Source: a virus. From it: DNA of 24,285 nucleotides. This document shows positions 1-6,094 of the stretch, piece by piece (position 1 is the first letter of the stretch; every line of letters begins with the position of its first letter). The position numbers were made by a program, and so were the translations under genes. The notes beneath the pieces are model-generated. The model was not told the DNA's origin, did not search any database, and saw only the letters and a list, made by a program, of their open reading frames with translations. The stretch lies in IMG/VR virus record IMGVR_UViG_3300014914_000039, positions 1-24,285 of that record. One strand, 5' to 3'.

Positions 1-16
1 TGCTGTTCGTTTTAAA

Positions 17-301
17 ATGAGTAGAGACGATGTGCTTAGAATTTATAACAAGTACACTTTTAAAACAGAGCTGAAAGCTCCAAAGCCGTGTAAATATATG
101 GACACAATTGCTGAAAAGTGTGGTGGTGTTGTTGCTGATTTAATACTTGAAAATTATTCCGGTGAGAGTTTTAACATCCCGTCATCAGGGAAAAGAATTA
201 TGATGGCAAAGGTTATTAGGAGAGAGTTTAGCGGTGATAATCATGTTCAGCTTGCAGCAAAACATCGAATGAGTGTTATGCAGGTTTATAGGATAGTTTG
301 A
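17..301 (+). CDS. Mor/C-family transcriptional activator (Mu Mor-like), possibly 5' partial
   Basis: A 94-residue protein whose C-terminal quarter (about residues 70-94, containing EFSGDNHVQLAAKHRMSV) matches the helix-turn-helix of the Mor/C activators of Mu-like phages; the GGVVADLILENY segment (residues 36-47) fits the dimerisation domain of the family. Mor switches on middle, and C late, transcription in Mu by binding an AT-rich dyad and recruiting RNA polymerase. The frame stays open back to the left window edge and no ribosome binding site is visible before this ATG, so the true start may lie upstream (Mu Mor is about 129 residues). Position at the head of the late genes agrees with Mu. 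Whether it acts as Mor or as C cannot be decided from sequence. Confidence 0.88.
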   Translation: MSRDDVLRIYNKYTFKTELKAPKPCKYMDTIAEKCGGVVADLILENYSGESFNIPSSGKRIMMAKVIRREFSGDNHVQLAAKHRMSVMQVYRIV

Positions 302-313
302 AAGGATTTAAAG

Positions 314-568
314 ATGGATGGAAGAAAGAAAAGCAAAACATTGATAGATGAAAACGGGAGAATTTGCACGGTTTGCAATGTTTATAAAACATGGGAATTT
401 TTTACAAAAAACAGTTATCACAAAACAGGGTTTTCGCCAGCTTGTAAAAAGTGTATTAATAAAAAAAGTAAAGCAAAACATGTTAAAAAAGAACGGGATA
501 GTTCTTATGACAGAGGTGCTTATTTTTGTGACAAGTACTCTGTTACAGCTGCAAGGTATAGTTTTTAG
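314..568 (+). CDS. Small Cys4 zinc-finger-like phage protein, unknown function
   Basis: An 84-residue basic protein starting 12 bases after the Mor-like gene, with AAAGGA about 8 bases before the ATG. Residues 17-48 hold two CxxC pairs (CTVC at about 18-21 and CKKC at about 44-47) spaced by an aromatic EFF motif. This resembles the small phage proteins of the type 'C-x-x-C-x-x-x-K-x-x-x-x-F-x13-20-C-x-x-C', some of which are linked to HNH endonucleases, but no HNH residues are present. The last 25 residues look unrelated to that motif. Probably co-transcribed with the activator gene. Function unknown. Confidence 0.6.
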   Translation: MDGRKKSKTLIDENGRICTVCNVYKTWEFFTKNSYHKTGFSPACKKCINKKSKAKHVKKERDSSYDRGAYFCDKYSVTAARYSF

Positions 569-707
569 AGTTGGAGTAGAGGTGACTATATTTTTAGGAT
601 GTTACATTTATGATAATTCAAGAAACAAGGTATATCCACCGGAAGGGCATTTTCTTTACAATTATATAGATAGTGTTTTTTTTCTTTTTGCAAAGGTGAG
701 ATTTTGA
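507..707 (+). CDS. Possible small membrane protein overlapping the preceding gene
   Basis: A 66-codon frame beginning inside the end of the preceding gene in another frame. The N-terminal 35 residues are strongly hydrophobic (VLIFVTSTLLQLQG, then VEVTIFLGCYIY), compatible with one or two membrane segments, followed by a polar tail. The ribosome binding site is poor (AACGGGA). It would fill an otherwise empty 220-base stretch and could be translationally coupled. In a lysis-gene position a holin-like role is conceivable, but nothing specific supports it; it may be a chance frame in AT-rich DNA. Confidence 0.25.
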   Translation: MTEVLIFVTSTLLQLQGIVFRVGVEVTIFLGCYIYDNSRNKVYPPEGHFLYNYIDSVFFLFAKVRF

Positions 708-740
708 ATTTTGAAAATTAACGGTTAATTTGGAAAATTC
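706..740 (+). promoter_or_regulatory. 35-bp AT-rich palindrome, possible operator or terminator
   Basis: The sequence reads GAATTTT at one end and AAAATTC at the other, with an inner dyad AAATTAAC-G-GTTAATTT; only two mismatched pairs interrupt the symmetry around the central base. It lies in the gap before the small gene at 789. It could be a regulator binding site or a weak hairpin; no U-tract follows. Confidence 0.4.
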
Positions 741-788
741 ATTTTTCTAGAATTAATTGTTATGACTTAATTAAGAAAGAAGTGAAAT

Positions 789-947
789 ATGGGTTTGTTA
801 TTTTTTTTAATAACAGTGTTCTTAACTATAAGAGTGTTAAAAGATACGTTTAAAATAGGGTATTATGAAACAAAGCTTGAAAATATGGATGTCGATATAA
901 GTATTGTTAAAAATATGAGCTTGTGGGAAATGTTCAAATTAGGATAA
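789..947 (+). CDS. Small single-pass membrane protein, unknown function
   Basis: A 52-residue frame with ATG preceded by AAGAAAGAAGTG. The N-terminus MGLLFFLITVFLTIRVLK is a typical short membrane anchor, followed by a 35-residue charged region ending in NMSLWEMFKLG. It sits in a row of tiny genes between the Mor-like gene and the inverted head operon, where many Mu-like phages carry lysis or accessory genes. No family is recognised. Confidence 0.5.
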   Translation: MGLLFFLITVFLTIRVLKDTFKIGYYETKLENMDVDISIVKNMSLWEMFKLG

Positions 948-1000
948 CCTTTGAATTTAGCAAATTTATTTTGCTGCAATGATTTATTATAGGAGGAATT

Positions 1001-1162
1001 ATGATGTCAGCAGATATATGTCATATATGTGGAGATTATACATTTTTAAGATGCAAAAAATGTAGCGCTTGTTGGGGATGTTGTCAATGTGAAGATGAAT
1101 ATATAGAAGAAGAAGAAGAAGACGACGATCAAAATGAAGATTTTATGAAAGATAACGCATAA
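1001..1162 (+). CDS. Tiny zinc-ribbon-like protein with acidic tail
   Basis: A 53-residue protein with an excellent ribosome binding site (AGGAGG, 5-6 bases upstream). The first 30 residues contain eight cysteines, including CHIC, CKKC and CWGCCQC, a treble-clef or ribbon-like zinc-binding arrangement. The second half is extremely acidic (EEEEEDDDQNED). Such a combination could mimic nucleic acid or bind a basic partner, but no family is recognised and no function is assigned. Confidence 0.6.
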   Translation: MMSADICHICGDYTFLRCKKCSACWGCCQCEDEYIEEEEEDDDQNEDFMKDNA

Positions 1163-1218
1163 TTTATAAACTTCAGTTTTTTAGAACCGCTGGTTATGTG
1201 GTTCGGAAAGGATTTAAA

Positions 1219-1362
1219 ATGGTATGTAAAGAAAATGAAATACTAAAAACACTTTTAAGTGAAATCAAAATTCTTCGTGAAAGAATTTCTGATTTAGAAT
1301 ATAAGGTTAAGACACTCAAAGAAAAACCAAAAAAAATTGATATGAATACAGTATTAGGATAA
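1219..1362 (+). CDS. Tiny coiled-coil protein, unknown function
   Basis: A 47-residue protein with AAAGGA 6-7 bases before ATG. Residues 5-38 show a heptad pattern of I/L residues (ILKTLLSEIKILRERISDLE), predicting a short coiled coil, with a lysine-rich end. The hairpin-like sequence GAACCGC...GTGGTTC lies immediately upstream (about 1182-1206). No family recognised. Confidence 0.5.
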   Translation: MVCKENEILKTLLSEIKILRERISDLEYKVKTLKEKPKKIDMNTVLG

Positions 1363-1390
1363 CAAAGAATTATAAAGAAAGGTTAATAAG

Positions 1391-1714
1391 ATGAAAGAAG
1401 AAAAAATTGACAAATGGGGTTTGAAAAAGGTTTATGGTAATAAAGCTGAATCTAAAAATAACACATTAAAAAGTTCTATGAATAACAAAGATTTAATAAC
1501 ACAAAAGCAATCAATTCTTACTAAATTAGATAATATGACTCGCAAAGAAATTGATGAAGAAATATATTGTGCAAATTGTGAATTAAATGGAGTAGTCTAC
1601 AAAAGGAAAAAAAATGAAATTGGTTTTTGGCATGGAAACGACTGGTGTTGTAACAAGTGTTATCGTGGACATCTTGAACTAGAATTATACAGAATAAATT
1701 TAAATACAAAATAA
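1391..1714 (+). CDS. Hypothetical protein with Cys-rich C-terminal zinc-binding motif
   Basis: A 107-residue protein preceded by AAAGG about 7 bases before its ATG. The N-terminal half is polar and lysine/asparagine-rich; the C-terminal half has CANC (about residue 60) and CCNKC (about 86-90) separated by KRKKNEIGFWHGNDW, consistent with a single Cys4 zinc site. It is the last + strand gene before the convergent head operon. No family recognised. Confidence 0.6.
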   Translation: MKEEKIDKWGLKKVYGNKAESKNNTLKSSMNNKDLITQKQSILTKLDNMTRKEIDEEIYCANCELNGVVYKRKKNEIGFWHGNDWCCNKCYRGHLELELYRINLNTK

Positions 1715-1787
1715 TTACTAGAAACTACAACAAACAGTTGATGAATATCATTTGGCTTGTTAATCAAATTCGACATCTAATACCCTC

Positions 1788-1809
1788 TTTTAAAATTGAT
1801 ATTTTAAAA
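1788..1809. terminator. AT-only hairpin between convergent genes, weak candidate terminator
   Basis: TTTTAAAAT, a 4-base loop and ATTTTAAAA form a 9-bp stem in the 163-base gap between two convergent operons. The absence of G-C pairs makes it a weak intrinsic terminator on its own. Just downstream, at 1815-1839, the heptamer TATGGAC occurs three times with a 9-base period. Confidence 0.25.
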
Positions 1810-1877
1810 TAGATTATGGACAATATGGACGGTATGGACTTTTAAAACTTTAAGGACAAACACAGACTATTTTTTAA

Positions 1878-2321
1878 CTACTTGGTTAAATATCTCCCAA
1901 AGGCATCGGTTATTGATTGCCAGTCTTCAGGTTGGATTAGTAGGTATTCTCTTTGTGGGATAGTTGTTTTTTTATTTCTTCCAGCTTTACCACCAAACTG
2001 ATGAATCGCTCCATAGACTTTTGGAGTGCCAACTCGAACATCAGAGTTTGTTGATTGGTAATTGATTGAGCCCATCAAACCGCCAGCCATGCCTCGATTG
2101 ATGAGGATTTTGTTTCCTTTTTTTTTCTTTTTTGTGCTTTCTGCAAGATCTTGCCATTTGGTTGGCCTGCCTTGGGAGGTAAAATTTTTTCTGACTGATT
2201 TTGTGAGTATTTGCCCAGCTATGTTGAAGGCTGGTCTTGCGTTGCCAGCTTTATATTTTATGTCCATGAGTTTTCTTTGAAATTTGTTTGTGATTTCAAC
2301 GCTTATGAATGAGCCTGCCAT
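1878..2321 (-). CDS. Phage virion morphogenesis protein (Mu G / P2 gpS-like)
   Basis: 147 residues from the ATG at 2321, chosen because AAAGGA lies 7 bases upstream; the longer frame to 2393 adds only low-complexity sequence. Hallmarks of the tail-completion family are visible: RPAFNIAGQILTKSVRKNF, the GRPTKWQDLAESTKKKK segment, ILINRGMAGGLMGSI, and the C-terminal VYGAIHQFGGKAG followed by PQREYL. These proteins act late in head-tail assembly. It is the last gene of the leftward head operon, as G follows F in Mu, but separated from the upstream gene by 169 bases with no recognised content. Confidence 0.9.
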   Translation of the reverse strand: MAGSFISVEITNKFQRKLMDIKYKAGNARPAFNIAGQILTKSVRKNFTSQGRPTKWQDLAESTKKKKKGNKILINRGMAGGLMGSINYQSTNSDVRVGTPKVYGAIHQFGGKAGRNKKTTIPQREYLLIQPEDWQSITDAFGRYLTK

Positions 2322-2490
2322 AATTGTATCCTTTTTTTTATTCTTGTTTTTTTGATGAAAATTTGTTATTATTATAATTAGGACAGGTGACAACTGGAAA
2401 ATCGGTTTGGCCAGTTAGATATGCATTGTCTTTGTTTGACCAAAGAACTTGCCTTTCTTATGAGGGGTTAACCGTTCCTCCACACTGTCC

Positions 2491-3702
2491 TTATAATTTC
2501 CCAGAAATAACTTCATATCTTTTCTCTTTAAGATTATTTACATTTATCTTACTAGCTGTTCTCAGTTCATTAATATCGTGTTTAAACTGTTTTGATTTTC
2601 TTTCAAGCTTCACAACAAATTTTAATTTTTTATTTTCTCCTGAAGTGACATACAATAGGGAGTTATCTCCAGTATCCCACAAAACAGATTCGGGGTTTGC
2701 AATTGTTTCAGGGATTTTCTTTAATTCATTGGCAGTGACCTTTTGCAGCACATTTTTTTTTGTACGTAAAGTGTGTTGAATACCTTTGTCTGTGGCAGTT
2801 ATTACTGGACTGTAAGGCTCTGCAGTTCGCTTTTTAATATCTGTCCAAATGTCTGGAGAGATCCATCCAACTGTTTTTGTTTCCCCTTTTAAATGCCATT
2901 GTTCGTGAATATTGCTTTGCATTCTGTTAATCATTTTATCAAGAACACCTGAGTATTGACCGGATTCAGCCATTTCAGATAAAAAAGCTTCCTGGATTTG
3001 TTCAGGGCATTTTTTAATAGATTGCCATGTTGCATGATCAGACATAGTTGAAGCTTCCAAAGGATTATAAGCAAAACCTGGGTCAATGCCTTTGGGAATG
3101 CTTTCTTTTATTCCTGTTGATGGATTTTCCCACAAAGTTGTGCCATCGTTTGGAGATTCTTTTTGTGCTCCTTCGCTGGTAGGTTCTTTCCAGCAACGGC
3201 AACGCCATCCGTTTGGAGGTGTGTGAGTTGACCACCATGGATCGTCATGAGGCAAAATTGTTCCATCCCATTTTTTATGCAAGGGTCGAACTCGTGAGTC
3301 ATCCATTGAATTGTATTCATCGTTTGGAAAGGCTGCAATAATTTCAGGAAGTTTGCGTTGCTTTTCTCTGCCTGCGGAATAGGCGGTTGAAAGATTTGTG
3401 TCAAGAATTATTGAGGTTCTCCAGCCTCGCTTGCCTTTGTAAGACCATCCGTGCTTTGCCACAATTTTGTCAAAATCTTTTCTGAACTCTGCAATATCAG
3501 TGCCTTCGTCAATAGATTTAAGGATAGACTCATGGAAATCGGAAAGGAGTTCAGCCTTTACAGCTCCGGAAACAACAAATGCACGTCCATGCATTTCATT
3601 GGTTATGTCTGACCAGGTTTCGGTTGGAAGGTTGATTTTGTTTTTGAAGAAATCAATGGCTTCATCGAATTTTAAAGAGCCGTATTGTGCTGTGTTTGGC
3701 AT
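2491..3702 (-). CDS. Mu F-like minor head (capsid morphogenesis) protein with C-terminal PBECR-type nuclease-like domain
   Basis: 403 residues. About 55-175 match the Mu F/SPP1 gp7 head morphogenesis domain: EFRKDFDKIVAKHGW, the region around RTSIILDTNLSTAYSAGR, DDSRVRPLHKKWDG and a terminal PPNGWRCRCW. Minor head proteins of this type associate with the portal and may enter the cell with the DNA. Residues about 290-400 (H310, TANELKKIPETIANPESVLW, LLYVTSGENKKLKFVVKLE) resemble the PBECR domains of the Barnase/EndoU/ColicinE5/RelE-like fold commonly fused to phage F-type proteins; this is recognition by pattern, and nuclease activity is not shown. Its ATG overlaps the TAA of the upstream hydrolase gene by one base. 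Confidence 0.85.
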   Translation of the reverse strand: MPNTAQYGSLKFDEAIDFFKNKINLPTETWSDITNEMHGRAFVVSGAVKAELLSDFHESILKSIDEGTDIAEFRKDFDKIVAKHGWSYKGKRGWRTSIILDTNLSTAYSAGREKQRKLPEIIAAFPNDEYNSMDDSRVRPLHKKWDGTILPHDDPWWSTHTPPNGWRCRCWKEPTSEGAQKESPNDGTTLWENPSTGIKESIPKGIDPGFAYNPLEASTMSDHATWQSIKKCPEQIQEAFLSEMAESGQYSGVLDKMINRMQSNIHEQWHLKGETKTVGWISPDIWTDIKKRTAEPYSPVITATDKGIQHTLRTKKNVLQKVTANELKKIPETIANPESVLWDTGDNSLLYVTSGENKKLKFVVKLERKSKQFKHDINELRTASKINVNNLKEKRYEVISGKL

Positions 3703-4334
3703 TATTTACTCTTTTTGAAATAGGAACGATGAACAAGGATTTTTATCCAAATTAGTGGTATTTTGTGCCACCATTTTGAAGGCAACTCGACATGGGTAAT
3801 TCTATCGCCTACCTGTGGAAGATGAGCACAGTTAAATAGTTTTCCTGGTAGATGAACAATTGGATCATGTTTAAAGTATGTTCTACAATAATAGAGTCTT
3901 CGCAGACTAGCTTTTGCTTTTGCTTCGTTTGCTTCGTAGGTCATTTCTTGCCCCATAGTAAAACAGAATGTGTCTTTGTATTTGTGCAGTGTTGCACAAC
4001 GAACCGCACAAATTAAGGCTAAATCAGCACCACGGGAATATCCACCAAAACAACATTGCTTTTTGACAATATATTTGTCAATTTCTGGAAAAAACTTTTT
4101 TGCACTTCTATACATACCAGGGTGTACTTTTTTATTTTTTCGATAAAATTTAAGATTTGATTTCCAGTCAAGAAAGTCATCACTAGCCTTGAATAAAAGC
4201 CAAAAGTGGTTTTTAGTTTTATAAACAGTAAGGACGTCATTGTCCTTTGTAATTACTCTTTTTTTTACTTTGGAATTTTTTTTGATATAGGCTTCTTCAT
4301 AAAAATTTTTGAGCCTTTGCATAATATGGAACAT
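3702..4334 (-). CDS. Lipase class 3-like alpha/beta hydrolase
   Basis: 210 residues, ATG with AAAGGA 8 bases upstream. Features of class 3 lipases appear in order: a strand ending in FKASDDFLDWKSNL (residues 48-61, like the family's FRGT-x-x-x-DW), VHPGMYRSA (70-78), the nucleophile elbow GGYSRGADLALI with Ser100 in G-x-S-x-G, then HDPIVHLP (156-163), the usual position of the catalytic Asp (D157), and candidate catalytic histidines at 181 and 190. No signal peptide. It lies between portal and F-type genes, translationally coupled (TAATG) to the latter, a place with no counterpart in Mu. It may be a cargo or entry enzyme, or an internal moron. Substrate unknown. Confidence 0.65.
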   Translation of the reverse strand: MFHIMQRLKNFYEEAYIKKNSKVKKRVITKDNDVLTVYKTKNHFWLLFKASDDFLDWKSNLKFYRKNKKVHPGMYRSAKKFFPEIDKYIVKKQCCFGGYSRGADLALICAVRCATLHKYKDTFCFTMGQEMTYEANEAKAKASLRRLYYCRTYFKHDPIVHLPGKLFNCAHLPQVGDRITHVELPSKWWHKIPLIWIKILVHRSYFKKSK

Positions 4335-4345
4335 AAATAAATCCT

Positions 4346-6049
4346 TTAAATTAGTTGTTGAATGTCGGATCGCCCTGCCAGTTCTGCAGCTGTCAGAGAA
4401 TTTTGCATAGACGCAAGGGTTTGTTGAGACGCAAGGCCTTGTTGAGACGCAAGGCCTTGCGTCTCTACATTGTTGTAACCATTTAATAGCATTGCTTGAA
4501 ATTCCTGAATTGAATCGGCTTTGTTTGCCATTTCTTTTATTGAATCAATTAATTCATCCTGAGTGATTTCGTTTTCTGCCATTTCCACTATGGTGTTTAT
4601 GGTGTCGGCAGGTGTTGATTTAATGTTTTTGGATTGCCGTAGAGACGCAAAATTTTGCGTCTGTACGTTTTGCAATGATTGTAGAGACGCAAGATTTTGC
4701 GTCTGTACGTTTTGCGATGGTTGTAGAGACGCAAGATTTTGCGTCTGTACGTTTTGCGATGATTGTTGAGACGCAAGATTTTGCGTCTGTACGTTTTGCA
4801 ATGGTTGTAGAGACGCAAGATTTTGCGTCTGTACGTTTTGCGATGGTTGTAGAGACGCAAGATTTTGCGTCTCTACGTCGAATTCGTCTTCGGCCAGGCC
4901 GTGGTTTCTTTGAAAATATGTTTTATTAAATCTAACCCCTGTTTTTGTGAGGGTTTCGTCTCTGTCAGCAAGATTTTGGTTGATCTCAGAAGGATCATAA
5001 AAAAGGATCTCAGGGATTCCATCATTGCTCTTGTGGTGAGGGTTTAGGTCTATAATCCATTTAATGAGTGTGTTCATTGTTTCTGTTATCGCTTGTATAT
5101 CAGTGTCAATTAAATCAGCTCTCACATCCATTGCAGCGGTGTCGTTGCCTAGTTTGCCAGCAGTTGAGTTTAATGCGCCTTCATGGCCAAGTACATTTAT
5201 TGAGATTTCCTTGTTGTGGTAGCTTGCAAATCTATCATAAGCATCGGTTGAGCCACCTTTGTCTTTTTGTTCCAGAAGCATAATAGAACCGTCATCAGGA
5301 ATGACAGAACAACCATCTTGAATCATAAGAATTAATTGTTGCAAAAGGTCGCTTCTGTCTTTTTCCGGTGCTCCCCTTGGCAACTTTCCAACTGCGTGAG
5401 GCATCCCATACTTTTCAATGAACTTTGCCCAATAGCTTACACCGCCTCGTTTGAAAGTTACAGGCCAAAAACAATCTGAATAAATTGCAATTCCATAAGG
5501 ATTCTCGTAATCAGCTTCGTGAGTTGTCAACAAAAATTTATATGGTTTTACTGGCTCTGGCTCTCCTGTTTGAGGTTTAAAGACAAGGTAATTCTCGTCA
5601 TTAAAGGCAAACCATTTTTGAGGCTTTCCTTTTACCTGTTCGGGGTAGAGGTCTTTGCCGTCCTTTTTCCAAATGACTTCAGAAACTTGAAAGCCATAGC
5701 CAAAATAATCAAGTATTTCAGTGAAAATTTGCCTTGTAGAGAGGTTTTTAAAAATTTCAGAAATAAATTGAAACGTATTATCACTGGAGTTATTGGCAAC
5801 AATCTTCCATTTCATTTTAAAAAAGCCAGATTTTCTCGACCTTGTTGCAGAGGAGACTTTTGAATCTCTTCTTATAAGTCTTAGGGAATCAATATAAATT
5901 CCAGCTTTTTTAAGAATAGGATCTGGATTTGGAAGGACATTATAAATTGCATTCCAATCTGCAATGTCTCTTGTTGCTTTCTCTGAAGTTAATTCAGGAA
6001 TTTTCATTTTTTCATTAGGGCTCACGTATATTTCAGGCATTTTAAACAA
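4346..6049 (-). CDS. Portal protein (Mu gp29-like, DUF935 family) with repeat-derived C-terminal tail
   Basis: 567 residues (Mu gp29 is about 512). Residues 1-385 follow the DUF935 portal family: PEIYVSPNEK, the long helix with RLIRRDSKVSSATRSRKSG, KYGMPHAVGKLPRGA, ISINVLGHEGALNSTAGK and the LNPHHKSNDGIPEILFYDP segment followed by LADRDETLTKTGVRF. The dodecameric portal sits at the capsid vertex and is the DNA channel. Residues about 391-471 are a repeat of 14 residues (core QTQNLASLQ) encoded by the palindromic array at 4639-4876, and residues about 527-548 a second repeat cluster (GLASQQ). These lie in the C-terminal part, outside the conserved core, and probably extend the clip/crown-distal tail. 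ATG preceded by AAAAAGGA. Confidence 0.92.
   Translation of the reverse strand: MFKMPEIYVSPNEKMKIPELTSEKATRDIADWNAIYNVLPNPDPILKKAGIYIDSLRLIRRDSKVSSATRSRKSGFFKMKWKIVANNSSDNTFQFISEIFKNLSTRQIFTEILDYFGYGFQVSEVIWKKDGKDLYPEQVKGKPQKWFAFNDENYLVFKPQTGEPEPVKPYKFLLTTHEADYENPYGIAIYSDCFWPVTFKRGGVSYWAKFIEKYGMPHAVGKLPRGAPEKDRSDLLQQLILMIQDGCSVIPDDGSIMLLEQKDKGGSTDAYDRFASYHNKEISINVLGHEGALNSTAGKLGNDTAAMDVRADLIDTDIQAITETMNTLIKWIIDLNPHHKSNDGIPEILFYDPSEINQNLADRDETLTKTGVRFNKTYFQRNHGLAEDEFDVETQNLASLQPSQNVQTQNLASLQPLQNVQTQNLASQQSSQNVQTQNLASLQPSQNVQTQNLASLQSLQNVQTQNFASLRQSKNIKSTPADTINTIVEMAENEITQDELIDSIKEMANKADSIQEFQAMLLNGYNNVETQGLASQQGLASQQTLASMQNSLTAAELAGRSDIQQLI
4406..4468. repeat. Degenerate GTAGAGACG-type palindrome cluster (18-bp period) inside portal gene
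   Basis: A complete 28-nt palindrome variant with symmetric centre CAAGGCCTTG occupies 4441-4468; its left 18 bases are repeated immediately upstream (4423-4440, and in decayed form at about 4405-4422). On the coding (-) strand it gives NVETQGLASQQGLASQQ in the same frame as other copies. Confidence 0.85.
4639..4876. repeat. 42-bp tandem array of six 28-nt palindromes with 14-nt linkers, coding within portal
   Basis: Palindromes begin at 4639, 4681, 4723, 4765, 4807 and 4849, an exact 42-base period. Each has a left arm GTAGAGACGCAA (one GTTGAGACGCAA) and a right arm TTGCGTCTGTAC or TTGCGTCTCTAC. The 14-nt linkers (GTTTTGCGATGGTT with one- or two-base variants) are near identical. On the - strand each unit encodes 14 residues (QTQNLASLQPSQNV type). 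Because linkers are short and alike, this is a protein-coding repeat expansion, not CRISPR. Confidence 0.95.
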
Positions 6050-6063
6050 TCCTTTTTAAAAAT

Positions 6064-6088
6064 GGTAAACCACAAAGGTTAACCCTAC
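6064..6088. repeat. Copy of GGTTGACC-type palindrome (second repeat family)
   Basis: GGTAAACC, a short loop and GGTTAACC, followed by CTAC, lie in the 45-base gap between the large terminase and portal genes. The layout and the CTAC end match the copy at 8218-8243. Confidence 0.6.
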
Positions 6089-6094
6089 ATTTCA

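Noticed and set aside
348-707. 119-codon frame overlapping the zinc-finger-like gene
   Set aside because: Its first half is an alternative reading of the zinc-finger gene, which has the better ribosome binding site and CxxC pairs; only the 3' part from 507 is retained, at low confidence.
1815-1839. Three TATGGAC direct repeats as transposase or regulator binding sites
   Set aside because: Short and AT-rich, with a consistent 9-base period but no further support; mentioned only within the convergent intergenic entry.
4639-4876. CRISPR-like array of 28-nt palindromic repeats with regular spacing
   Set aside because: The intervals are only 14 nt and nearly identical, the array is in frame within the portal gene, and no cas genes are nearby; the same palindrome is dispersed through the window.
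4563-4929. Open frames on both strands across the palindrome array (RDARFCVCTF-type repeats)
   Set aside because: They arise automatically because the palindromic repeat lacks stops in two frames on each strand; the portal frame is the real one.
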